Positions 49,220 through 59,497 of a DNA stretch of 64,000 nt are shown piece after piece. Source of the DNA: Diaporthe sp. PMI_573. Taxonomy: Eukaryota; Ascomycota; Sordariomycetes; Diaporthales; Diaporthaceae. Under the pieces are notes generated by a model. The model saw only the letters and a program-made list of their open reading frames with translations. It did not search any database and had not been told where the DNA came from. Both the position numbers and the translations under genes were made by a program. The stretch is taken from contig JAJTUP010000032.1 in the NCBI GenBank assembly GCA_021399435.1, positions 620,001 to 684,000 of the forward strand, given 5' to 3'. Within the stretch, counting starts at the first letter, position 1; each line of letters opens with the position of its first letter.

Positions 49220-50403
49220 GTTAATAAAGTATAACGTGGTTCACCAGTCAGCCGATCATATCACATGCCCGATCAATTTTACCAACTTGGCCAACTTTCA
49301 TCAACCCCAGCATCCACCCAGGGCAAAATGGTTAATTGAAATTGGCACCAATTGGTGCCAACTGTTCTTAATTGCTTATTTTCAATTGATTTCATTAATT
49401 TAGACTGGTTGGCGTAGCTGCAGTGCCAGTCCGAAGTAGACGACTTTTGGTGGGAAAATCGGCTTTCCCGCCAACCATGCAGGATCAACCTCAATCTACA
49501 CCACCCAAACCGACTATTTGGGCGGTCCGCTGCGGACCGCTTAAAAAAGAGCTATTATTTACTCGGAATCTAAATGACTAGACTCTTCTACATCTTTCTC
49601 ACAAGTTCTCGCATTGTGCCCAGTCTCGCCGCAGTTGCCACATCGTCGTTTAGACGGTCCGCTGCGGACCGCCTCCTCGCCATCACCACCTTCCCCTCGA
49701 CTCTTAATTTCTTGGCACGCCGCTGTTAGCACCCTGCTAGAAATTACGCCATTTTACTATGGCACGCACAACTTTGGCCTAACAAGCGGTCAAAAACGCG
49801 AAAACTTCGAAACTTGCTTTCGAGATCCGACAACTGCGCAAGCGACGAGACGACGCACCTCCTCGCGTGGCCATCACGAACTTGGAGTAGACCTTGCCCC
49901 ATCTATATCCAACGTTAGGGAAGGCGTGATGGCTTCTTCCCCCCCGCGCAACGGCGAGGACTACTACCTCCTCCCCGCTCGACCTTCGAGGCCAACCGGC
50001 AACAGCGAGGACTACCACACCTCCCTGCTCGAAACGACACGACGGCGGTCGCTACACTACCCTGAGAGGTTTCCCCTACGAGGTTTCCCTCTCAGTTTTT
50101 GGGAATCCAGGTAGTAATGAAGCTTGGTGGAATGTTATGGACCTACAACCGGCGGTAGGAAAATAGCGAGAACGGCTTTGGCTTAGCATCACTGGATGAG
50201 ATTTGTCTAATGGGTTGACTTGATTGTTATAAAGGGGATATCCCTTACCTAGCTAGACACGCCCTGTACCCTCTGAGATCAAGGTCTGGTCGTACCGCTT
50301 GCGGTGCGGCCCCCGGCGTAAAACAATATCATCATCATCATCCTCGCCATCACCGCTCCAGAAGTACCTGGCAATTAGGACGGGGCACGGCGACTTCGCC
50401 TGG
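49220..50403. other. patchwork region with strong palindromes
   Basis: Holds a perfect 20-bp palindrome at 49342-49361 and two hairpin-capable CGGTCCGCTGCGGACCG repeats at 49522-49540 and 49655-49671. The frame 49614-50114 has no recognisable domain and is not called. Confidence 0.4.
49522..49671. repeat. pair of near-perfect hairpin palindromes
   Basis: GCGGTCCGC-T-GCGGACCGC at 49522-49540 and CGGTCCGC-T-GCGGACCG at 49655-49671: 8-9-bp arms around a single base, about 130 bp apart. Confidence 0.85.
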
Positions 50404-51115
50404 CAGACTGCGCTGGAGACGAGCTCTCTTCAGAGGACTGGACCATCTTGGAGAAGATCAAGTCCTTCTTAGAGAAGCTGAAGATGACGACTAAGGCTCT
50501 CGAATCATCGTTTGCAACACTCGACAATGTCCTCCTGGCTATGGACTTCGTATTGGCACAATTCGAAGCCGGCAAGGAGGCAAATGTCTACGATCCGGTG
50601 ATGGCACCGATGTATAACTCGGGCTGGGCGAAGATGGACAAGTATTACCGCCTTACTGATGAATCACCTGCCTACGTTGCAGCTATCGTGCTCCACCCTT
50701 CGCATAAATGGCACTACATCCAGGAGAACTGGAAAAAGGAGTGGGTTGAGTCGTCGAAGGAGCTGCTTGAGGCGCTGTGGAACGAATATAAGCCTGTGGA
50801 ATCACCTCTTCCACTCTGCGAGGTCCCATCGGCGACCACGAACGAGTTCTTGAATTGGCGGAACAAGCACCTGCAGCCGTCACTCATCACGGACAAATAC
50901 AAGCGTTATTGCAAGTCTGAACGGGTTTATGGTTTTACGAGCGCCCTTGCATGGTGGCTAGAGGAGACGCAGCAGAAAAACTACCCGAGCCTGAGCAAGA
51001 TGGCCGTGGATATATTGTCAATTCCTGCAATGTCTGCAGAGCCCGAATGACTCTTCTCTGGGGCAAAGATAACGATTACAGACCGTCGAAATCGACTTGG
51101 GAGTGATGTGATTGT
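50404..51115 (+). pseudogene. partial copy of the hAT-2 transposase
   Basis: Nearly identical to 19687-20398 of hAT-2 (only a few substitutions across 711 bp), starting at GACTGCGCTGGAGACG and ending at GGGAGTGATGTGATTG. Here the MSAEPER arginine codon CGA has become TGA, stopping the frame at 51050. Neither element end is present, so this is an internal duplication, not a transposition product. Confidence 0.9.
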
Positions 51116-51288
51116 TGGGGATAGCTCCCAGGGAACCGCATTATTACAATGCGTCTGCCTTGGGTGCTCAGTTACCACCCTTGCTATTCGACTATTTAAA
51201 TATCTCGTCCCCCCTCCCCATGTCTCACTCTAATTTCTCTTCTTACTGCGGCTTATAACGAGATGACGTCTTACGCAACTCTAACAAT

Positions 51289-51769
51289 ATGGCATCCGAA
51301 TTCGACGCCGATGGTCGTCTTTACCTCGTGATTAATGACGATACGCCGCGTGAGTATACAGCTCTATTTTGACCTTGAATAATCACTGATCCGCCTAGCT
51401 CCAACTTGGCGACTCCAGGGTCTAGCTTCTCCCCATGGCCTACTCCTTTTCGCTGGAAGCCTACAAGCCTACACCGATATCATACCTGACTATATCAATT
51501 ACATTGTGTTATTTGATGATGAAGCAACATGGAAAATGCCAGAAGGGTGGGCGTGGCAGCACGATATGAGCATGATGGCTCTCGAGCAAGGCTACAAGGT
51601 GGAAATAACAGTCACTTTCACCATAACTCTAGATAAGCTAATCTCACAAGACACCGCGTCAGAGCACGCTCTCCACACCCGGAAGTCGAAGGCTTACTTA
51701 AACTCGATCTGGAAGGATGAAAAGATAAAATCATTAGAACTCTATAGCTTTAATGAAATTAGACTGTAA
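51289..51769 (+). CDS. hypothetical protein, two exons, 143 residues
   Basis: Exon 1 51289-51349 (MASEFDADGRLYLVINDD) and exon 2 51399-51769 join through a 49-bp GTGAGT...CTAG intron that restores the frame, giving TPPPTWRLQGLASPHG and onward. The product is soluble and acidic with no signal peptide. It ends LYSFNEIRL. A TATTTAAATA-like box lies about 90 bp upstream. Unrecognised, but the codon-precise splice and continuous frame suggest a real gene. Its 5' flank is the hAT-2 fragment. Confidence 0.5.
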
Positions 51770-52403
51770 CCTGTGTATAGTGAATGTTTTTTGATACGCG
51801 TCGATATAACGTTGCGGCAGCGGCGGCATGCTGGTTTATGCTTGCCGGATTCTTCATATTGCCCGGCACTTTCACTTCGATCAAACGGTCAACTTTTCTT
51901 AGTGCTTCGGAAGAATTTGTACAGTCGCCCAGAAAACGTGCACGTCTGTCTGGCGAGCTCCAGGAGCATGGTCTTCCCTCCCTCTTGTTGCAAGTCGGAC
52001 TCATATAAGCGGACTCACTTTCCCACTATCCTGATCTACTTTACCACACTTCTCAACCTCTTCACTCAATTTTCCCTTGCTGTCTTGGCCACTCAAGTGA
52101 AATCATCAGTATGGAGTCGACTCTAAATACAAAATGTTTTAAGGAGCTTCAACAGCTTTTCCACAATTCTGGGAGGCCCTTCCTAGTGATTTCCTTTCGA
52201 GAATTTGCCACCGAAGTGAACAACGCGGAGCATAAGGCAGCTACAGTCAACAGCCCAGAAAACGGTGCCGTCATTGCCGTTGCCCCAGAGGTCAAGCCGA
52301 CAGTGCAGACTTACCAACCAATCCGCTACCGATGCTCAAGGAGCCTGATACCGCTCCGATTTTCCAGGAGCAGTAACCGAAGCGACCGGGCATATATGCC
52401 GGC
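51770..52403. other. region with a membrane-like fragment
   Basis: A frame at 51784-52008 contains AACWFMLAGFFILPGTFTSI, a plausible membrane helix of a fungal protein; with no start or continuation it is not called as a gene. Confidence 0.3.
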
Positions 52404-52690
52404 TTGGTGGTGGTCGAATTCAAATGCACAGAAGAGGACTCCGCCCAGATATCGAATCCTAGCCTTGATAGGGAACAGTATCATGCTCTTGTTGCGCTCC
52501 ACCGCACATTGATTCAAGAGCACTACGACTTTTTCATAGCATTGCAGCATCCCAAAGCATCGCCAGTACTGTACTTCATAAGCTCGCATAGAAGTATACC
52601 ACGCTGACGAGGATGTGGATGCACAGCATTGTCAGCGGAGCTTGGCTGAGACTGGTTTGGCTGACTTGTACCATCTTGCCTGTCTTGTTT
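52404..52690 (+). pseudogene. Est1-type DNA/RNA-binding domain relic
   Basis: The frame reads LDREQYHALVALHRTLIQEH, then YDFFIALQHPKASPVL. In another frame after a small indel come KLA-stop-KYTTLTRMWMHSI. In fungal Est1 DNA/RNA-binding-domain proteins the same order occurs (ALHRTLLxEHxDFFLASQHPSASPAL, then KYxMPARMWRxGIHSF). It is broken by a frameshift and a stop and ends at the hAT-4 border. Confidence 0.5.
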
Positions 52691-52709
52691 TACCTCATTT
52701 TATTGACAC

Positions 52710-55700
52710 CAAGGCTCCGATCAACTTCACATTTTCCACATGTGTATTACACATGTTGATCAACATCTTGTCAACATACACATCACATCGAAAATGGGAA
52801 TGTTGATACACATCAACATCACTTCACACCCCTTTATCTCCGTGTACACGATGTTGATCATGTTGATATGGCCCGTGCTAGTACTAGGTGGGGCATTACC
52901 CAGGGGCGGCAGAACCCCTCCCTCCCGGAAAACCCCTGTCCAGTACCTAATTTGGGGTGTTTACCTACCGAAATTCTCCACCCAACCGCATTTTTGGAAG
53001 GACAAACGCGTCCAACATGTCCGGAGCAGACCCCCTACCCTTGGTGGAGTCGACACCTGAGACTGCATATGAAAACCGACTCTTTACCCATTTTAAAGGC
53101 TATACCTTGTCTGAGCGCACCAAAGAAACACGATCATGGATTTGGCGCTTTGGTTACGATATCCAGAACGTGACCGAACGTCGATGGGTGTGCCGACCTT
53201 GTATCAAGCAGAATCGCCCCAAGCCGACTTCCATCACGTCCGTCGGTATTCAAAATGCCATGGAACACGTTTATCTGATTCACCACATCTGCGCGCCAGT
53301 GGGAGAGAAGACCAAGTCGGCGGCAGAGCGGAAGGCAGAGTTGATGGCAGAGAGGGATGGGCGCGGTGGGAGACACAAGTCGATTAGCCAACACTTCGGC
53401 CTGGACGCAGCCAAACCCCGTGAGCAAGCTATTGCCAATTCCTTCATCAAAGGATTTGACCGAGACCACTTCCAGCAGCTGGTTGTTCAGTGGGTTGTCA
53501 ATACTAATAGGCCCTTCACTGATGCCGAGGACCCGGAGTTACGCGCCGTCTTCGAATACTTGAATCCATCCGTTGCGTTACGCAAGGCCCATGTAACTGG
53601 AGATTCCATTCGAAATAAGATCATTGCCGAGTACTACAAACACCGAGATACCATTATTGGAGTTCTGCGTCATTGCCCGGGCCTGGTGCATCTCTCTTTT
53701 GATGGCTGGACTGCTCGAAATCGACAGAGTCTGTGTGGAATTGCGTGTTTCTTCAGAGATGAGCAGAATCGTCCCTTGAAAATTGTCCTCGGTCTACCTG
53801 AGATATCGAAACGGCATACAGGCGAGAACATTGCGGCAGAAGTATCCACAGTCATCGATCTCTTTGGCATTCGAGACAAAGTAGGGTACACAACCCTCGA
53901 CAACGCTGCCAATAACGATACAGCAATGGACACGCTCGGTGGACTCCTCGGGTTTGATGGCAAGCGCCGACGCGTGCGCTGCTTTGGCCATACCCTCAAT
54001 CTTGCTGCTAAAGCCCTTCTTTTCGGCAAGTGTGCGGATGCTCTCGAGCTGGATGACCCATTCAGTGGTGCCGGTGTCGTATCTGATGCCGAATGGGCAA
54101 CGTGGCTGAAGAAAGGGCCAGTTGGTGTGTCAGTTGCCCTGAATCTTGGGTTCCTTCGCTAAGATGTTTTAGGCAAGCTGCATAATATTGTTCATGATAT
54201 TTATCGTGCGCAGCGCTTATCCTATCTACTTCGAGACATCCAAGCCGATGATATCAAAAAGGCATCAAGTGCCAAGTTACGAGCTAGAAAGCCACTCCAA
54301 GTCATTCGAGACAACGACACGCGCTGGCTCTCGCAGCTCTACATGATCCGTCGAGCGCTCAAACTTCGACGACACCTCGAGCTCACTGTTCTCAAATTCA
54401 AGCAGGAGTGGGAGGATGAGAACAGGGGCAAACGCACCAAGCAAGTCAGGAAGGGTGTTAAGGTACCTCACATCATCAGAGATGAATCACAGCTGTCTCA
54501 AAATGACTGGGATGTGCTCCAGCGGCTCGAGGAGATCTTAACAGAGTTTGAAACGGTGGTGAAAACTCTGGAGGGTGATGGCCAAGTCCGAAAGCGTAAG
54601 CATGGATTTGTTGGCTCTTATGGCAACATATGGGATGTCCTCTTAGGGTTTGAGAGGCTTATGGCCAAGCTTGAAAAGTTCAAGGCCGAAGCTGAGGGCT
54701 TCCCTGATCCGGAGCAATTCAGGATTGGTATCAACTTAGCATGGCAGAAGATGGACGAGTACTACCATAGTAAGTTTATCTTTCTTTCTGGCTATATGGC
54801 CAGAGCTGACCACATAAGAACTCGACGAAACCCCTGTCTACTACACGGCTATGGCGCTGCATCCTTCATATGGCTGGGCATGGTTTGAGCAGCAATGGGA
54901 CCAGACCCCGGCGTGGATTTCAACGGCGAAGATCATGGTGAAGACAGTTTGGCGGAGAGACTATTCGCATGTCGCTGTGCCTGATGATTGTGATGACGAG
55001 GAAGGGCCTGCTCCGAAAAGGCGCAAGTTTTTCGACCCGTTCGACCATAACGACCGTCGAAAGCAGCCCCAGCAGCAGACTCGGCGAATTTCCGGCGACG
55101 AATATGAGTCTTGGTGTGCTAACGACAGTGAGCATATCGAGACCCGAGATCCTGTTGCATATTGGCACGAGAGGCGGCGCAAATATCCCCGCCTGTCTCG
55201 GATGGCTCTTGATTTTCTCACCGTTCAGGCCATGTCGGCAGAGTGTGAGAGGCTATTCTCGGCATCAGGCAGAATGGTCTCGCCACATAGGACACTTCTC
55301 GATGCACAAATCGTCAGCATGTGTCAAGTACTTCGATCATGGTATCGTGCCGGCATGGTCCAACACATCGACCCCTTACTGCTGTCGATTCACGAGGAGG
55401 AGGAACTGGTGACTCTGCAGAGTTGTGGTGACGACGAGACTATGAAGACGAAGGCCACAGCATGGTTAAGCGGTCCCACAGCCGTGGAGAGTGACGAAGA
55501 GGCTGAGGAGTTCGCTACAGGGGGGTTTGGAGATGTCGCTATGGGGTTTACAATTGATGAAACGGAAATTGAGGATGGGGATTAGGCGACGACCGGGGTG
55601 ATGTCAACGAAATCAACATTGTACATATACACATCACACTACGGGCATGTTGATCAACATCACGCGAGGTTTGGACGTCATGTCAACATCAACTCAATGC

Positions 55701-55740
55701 ACGTGCTATGTGATGTTGTGTGGCATTAATCGGAACCTTG
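52710..55740 (+). mobile_element. hAT transposon with intact-looking transposase (hAT-4)
   Basis: Left terminus CAAGGCTCCGATCAAC at 52710; the right terminus at 55740 reads CAAGGTTCCGATTAAT in reverse. Both subterminal regions hold copies of the 14-bp palindrome ATGTTGATCAACAT and related GTTGATC/ATCAACA words. The flanking octamers (ATTGACAC and CGTCCGAG) do not match, so target duplication is not evident. The right end interrupts a minus-strand host gene. A related right end lies at 60437-60664. Confidence 0.85.
53017..55585 (+). CDS. hAT-family transposase, three exons, apparently intact (hAT-4)
   Basis: Exons 53017-54124, 54173-54769 and 54819-55585 join in frame through introns of 48 and 49 bp and encode 823 residues. 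A BED-type zinc finger (WVCRPCIKQ...MEHVYLIHH) is followed by the catalytic-fold blocks LVHLSFDGWTARNRQSLCG, YTTLDNAANNDTAMDTLGG, RCFGHTLNLAAKAL and IRDNDTRWLSQLYM. The dimerisation domain follows: DPVAYWHERRRKYPRLSRM, QAMSAECERLFSASGRM and SMCQVLRSWYRAG. ATG 53017 is used because the preceding ATG-less leader has no domain. No stop or frameshift was seen. It should excise and reinsert the element in the nucleus. Confidence 0.85.
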
Positions 55741-56320
55741 CGTCCGAGTGACTGCTGGCTATCAAGACATATGTCGACAACAACGCTGGCATTTCTATGC
55801 CCAACGGCGGTGTTGATTCGTCCGCATCTTCTATCGTTGTGAGCAACGACTCGAAGGGTTTTAACCATATTGTTGAATTGAAAATAAGCAAGTCGTAAGA
55901 GTAGAGGTGGAGTATTTCGGTTTTCAAAGACATTGTTGATTGCCCTGAAGGCATTAATAACATGTCTGTCTGAGGAGGGAGTATTGTATGATAAGTTTGT
56001 TTCTTTCAACAAGGAAACCCATGCACGGAACATGTTCTCATAATGGTCCTTGAAGAACACTCGAACGTTCTGTCTTATAAGCTGGTACGTCAGACATAGT
56101 CTGTCGTGAGTTGTGAGTTGACCTGGTCCGAATAATGAAGGATCCCACAGAAAACGTACCTAGTAGAAGGAATGTAGGATGAAATTCGATGCTCATTCTC
56201 TTGAGTCACACCATCCAGTCTCAATGCAGCAAACGACCGAGTAAGGATGTTAGCTCGTGTTTCATCCGCACAAAAGCTGCCACTCCTCAACACAGGGCTG
56301 ATGGTCTCGGTGGACGCCAT
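55689..56320 (-). pseudogene. hypothetical protein, truncated by hAT-4
   Basis: Exon 1 56320-56160 (MASTETISPVLRSGSF...) and exon 2 from 56073 join via an 86-bp GTACGT...AAG intron to give RQNVRVFFKDHYENMFRAW, then NAFRAINNVFENRNTPPLLL and VAHNDRRCGRINTAVGHRN. The frame then enters the hAT-4 terminus at 55740 and picks up its last residues there, so the native C-terminus is lost. Helical, soluble, unrecognised. Confidence 0.45.
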
Positions 56321-57224
56321 TATGTTAGATAGTAGCTATGAAATAACATTCGAAGGCGCGACACTTCAAGATTTTATATCTATTGAAATATACGAAGATT
56401 CCTTATTGCGGGTTCTGGGATCCTTCTTCACATGGGAACGGTGCTAGTGCAGATCCAGTACATATCTCAAGAATCTGAATCGCTAATTCGCATAGAAAAG
56501 TTGGCTAAATAGACTTTACACTTGTTTAACAAATTGATAATGTCAAGTATTAAATGTGTGGAGACAATTGTCGAGAAGGTTTACCACCTTACTGTGTGCA
56601 TTGTCACAGTGACGTTGTTCTTCTCGCACCACAGATCTATAAAAAAGAAGAGTGTAATGCTGTAAGTCGGTTTCCTAAATTTCGTGAAAAGAATTTGAAA
56701 TCCGTTAATGTGATCGGCACAACGCCGACCTGTTGAGAATGTGGTCAGAAGATGTCGCTAATATCAATCCAGTTTTGATTATAAGTTCATTGGTTCATTT
56801 GTTCAAATGTCTTATTCGGGATCAATCACAGAACTACTTTTAGAAAATCTATTTTAAAAAACGAAAGATCTGATATGCCATTGCTGGTACACCTTCAACA
56901 TTAGGGAACGATTTCACGATCCTAAAGTGTTCTAGTAGGCTTAGAAACTGCACCATATAGGTATTGCAGAACGCCTGCTCAAGTTTGCTAAAAGTTAAGC
57001 ATTAGATCTTAGTTTTCTAGAGGCCAAAAGAGGTGAGCCTACGGAATTCAGTATTGAGTGCTGCACACAAAAACATGATCGGAATAGAAGTTTTAAATAC
57101 ACACGCGCCATCTTCGCCCTTAAAACTCTACCTCTCATGCAAATGCTGCTGACATTCTCTTGCAAAGTGTCCCTTTCTACCCGCGGCGTGTTGTGTAAGG
57201 TCTCAATGATCGGGCATTATCCGA
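56321..57224. other. AT-rich non-coding stretch
   Basis: Visibly AT-rich from about 56450, with only short frames. Such a stretch fits a mutated, decayed repeat, but no element was recognised. Confidence 0.4.
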
Positions 57225-57512
57225 CTATCCGATATGTCGATTTTCATTCCTACCATATATAGGCTTTGGAGTCTCTGGTAAGGCTTTGTTTAAGATATTA
57301 TGTCCCGAAAAAGAACCATGCGCATGGCGGCTGTGTTGGGTATTTTTACTCATCCTATATAGGCGTATTCGTTTGATTATACCGGTTATGATTGCAATTA
57401 CGAAAATTGCCCCGATAAGGATTAGGACAATTGTGGTTGACAGATTGCTGTTCTTCGTCTTGTGGCGTGTTGTTTTCTTTCTCGGAACAAGATTGAAAAG
57501 GCTCATGATCAA
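57225..57512 (-). CDS. hypothetical small single-helix membrane protein, 95 residues
   Basis: A basic N-terminus (LVPRKKTTRHKTKNSN) is followed by one clear hydrophobic helix (TTIVLILIGAIFVIAIITGI) and a basic, polar C-terminal tail. Composition is plausible for a small membrane protein, but it lies in an AT-rich stretch where hydrophobic frames arise by chance. Unrecognised. Confidence 0.3.
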   Translation of the reverse strand: MIMSLFNLVPRKKTTRHKTKNSNLSTTIVLILIGAIFVIAIITGIIKRIRLYRMSKNTQHSRHAHGSFSGHNILNKALPETPKPIYGRNENRHIG

Positions 57513-57869
57513 CTATTTTATAGAATGCAATGTGTACGAAAATTAGCTTGATGCTAATAGGTGGCATCTATCAGGATGGAGCTGGGGTCCGGGAGGAAAC
57601 TCGACCGCTTGGCCCGAGGCCCGGCTATGGCAGGCGAAACTAGGAAGAACTCAGTATCCCATTTTTTTGATTTGTTTTTTTTTGCACAAAACGCGTTTGG
57701 CATCACATTGATCGCGGGGGTTGTCAATTCCATGCTTACGACATGAGGCCAAGATAATTATCCTCTGAATGAGCGTGCCACGCTTACTAGCCTGGGAGCG
57801 GATACTGTGACTCTTTTAGGCTCTCCCTCGACCCCTACTTCGCGCCCAGTTCCTTCGCACCCCTTCAGG
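57513..57869. other. non-coding stretch before a Fot1 fragment
   Basis: No supported gene. Confidence 0.35.
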
Positions 57870-58234
57870 TACGAATCATTTGCCCCGCCCTCGGCAAGCG
57901 CTGGCTAGGTGCTTTTCTCGAGAGGAATCCCGAGATTCGAAGTCTACGAAGCCGTCAGATGCACTTCAGTAGGGTTAATGGGGCAACAATGGGTATAATC
58001 AAGCCGTGGTTAAACCTCCTTCGCCTGCCAGCTGTTGCTGAGATTCTTGACGAGAATCGCCACAATATGGATGAAGGGGGGGTTGCCGAAGGCGAGGGAT
58101 CCAATGGAATAGTCCTCGGCCCTGAAGGAAGAAAGCTTATTTCTCGAAAAAGCAATGGAAGTCGAGCGTGGACCTCCTTCATCGAGTGTATCTCTGCTAC
58201 AGGCAAGGAGGGCAGCTTGGAAAGAAATGGTTGA
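57870..58234 (+). pseudogene. Fot1/pogo-type transposase fragment, N-terminal and early catalytic part
   Basis: The frame reads GKRWLGAFLERNPEIRSLRS, then HFSRVNGATMGIIKPWLNLL (CENP-B/HTH end), ILDENRHNMDEGGVAEGEG with the first catalytic Asp in the NMDE motif, and RAWTSFIECISATGKEGS. This is the pogo/Fot1 order. It breaks off before the second catalytic residue. It is a different piece from the C-terminal tail at 28.8 kb. Confidence 0.7.
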
Positions 58235-58471
58235 GGACCTTGCGCAAGCGCCCCTCCCCGCGCCCCACCTCTCAGGATCCCTTGACACAAAAACAGTGAA
58301 TTCATAAGGCATCTGTGCAGTCACTCAGTCCCGTATAAGTCACCTTTAGTCAAGTCTAAAGCCGAAGAACAAAAGGTTAAAGTCAATACCATAAAGAATT
58401 TCCGACGCTGGGTTATCTATGTACGGACCATCCTTGACACACATTTCTGACTCCATAGGAACCACGAAAGA

Positions 58472-59497
58472 CTAAGACGTAGCCCTTTCTACCTCCCTCT
58501 CGAGCGTATTCCTAGGACCACCTCTCAAATGCCAGCGGCTCCCTTCAAACTGGCCACGAAGAGGGTTGTCATGCATAGCCTTCATCACCTCACTTGATAC
58601 CGTTATCCACTTTTCATCCAAAGCTTTGCCGGTAAAAACCTGGTCCTCGCCATCCCACACTAATACCACTGGATGTCCGACACCGTCCGGTCGGACCTGC
58701 ACTGACACAGCATCACTAGGCTCCTCGAACATCCAACCGATATCCACAACCTTATCGGTCTCAGAGAACCACGACTTAATCCTCTTAACCCAGCGGTATT
58801 CGTACGTTTCTCTTCCGAAAGTCATGAAAGCCTTCTCCAGTCGCAAGAAAACCTGCTCTTCGTCCAGATAGAGAGCTGTTTGGCCAGTCGCTGGCGCCTC
58901 ATGCTGCATGGCGCTCGACTGCCTTGCCTTGGTGCGTTTTGACGACCTTGGGGAACCTTGTGAAGGTGCCTTGCGCTTTCTCCCCGGCTTTTCTGGTGAA
59001 TGAGGACAAAATCGTGGGTTTGATGACAATAGAGCCGAGTCAGATGACGAACCTTGGTCTGGTCGTGCCTGCCTTCTTCCGGTCGCGGGGGCGCTTAAGT
59101 GGTGGTGGCAGCTTTCGCTATTACCTGTGGCGCACAGAAGTTTGCCCAGGCCGTTTGATGTGGACTTTGGAGGATCCTCGTCAGTGAGGTCTACTGGTTT
59201 TGGCACAGTGCCCTTTTTAGGGACCATTTCCGCGAAGGCTGAGGCTAACAGTTCATCGTGACCCGTAGCGAGGACCTCTGACAAGTAGAGATCATGTTGG
59301 TCCGGCAGCCAGAGACCATACTCGGCTACCGCCAGCTCGAAGTCAGCGTCACTTGCGTGCTGAGGAGGGTGATCACCGTCCACGTCGTCAATATCCGTGG
59401 CGGGAGTCATCCAGGGCGACTGGAGACTGTCCTTGAGACTGATGGAATCCGGATAATGGAGAAGCTCCGGGAAAGATGGGGGAATGAGCATGTTCAT
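58472..59497 (-). CDS. unknown protein, 341 residues
   Basis: The minus-strand frame is open further upstream, but ATG 59497 is preferred: a TATTTAAA-like box lies near 59600 and the residues before it look non-coding. The N-terminal half is acidic (TDIDDVDGDHPPQ). A Ser/Pro/Lys-rich middle (RKRKAPSQGSPRSSKRTKAR) resembles a nuclear localisation region. The C-terminal 120 residues are more ordered (LRLEKAFMTFGRETYEYRW, WFSETDKVVDIGWMFEEP, PVVLVWDGEDQVFTGKALDE). No family recognised. The 3' end and flank recur, degraded, at 48562-48897. Confidence 0.5.
   Translation of the reverse strand: MNMLIPPSFPELLHYPDSISLKDSLQSPWMTPATDIDDVDGDHPPQHASDADFELAVAEYGLWLPDQHDLYLSEVLATGHDELLASAFAEMVPKKGTVPKPVDLTDEDPPKSTSNGLGKLLCATGNSESCHHHLSAPATGRRQARPDQGSSSDSALLSSNPRFCPHSPEKPGRKRKAPSQGSPRSSKRTKARQSSAMQHEAPATGQTALYLDEEQVFLRLEKAFMTFGRETYEYRWVKRIKSWFSETDKVVDIGWMFEEPSDAVSVQVRPDGVGHPVVLVWDGEDQVFTGKALDEKWITVSSEVMKAMHDNPLRGQFEGSRWHLRGGPRNTLEREVERATS

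Noticed and set aside
49522..49671. Helitron 3' end
   Set aside because: Hairpins are present, but no CTRR terminus or Rep/helicase sequence was found near them.
56554..56736. Cysteine-containing 60-residue frame
   Set aside because: Lies in an AT-rich stretch with no signal peptide and no conserved spacing.
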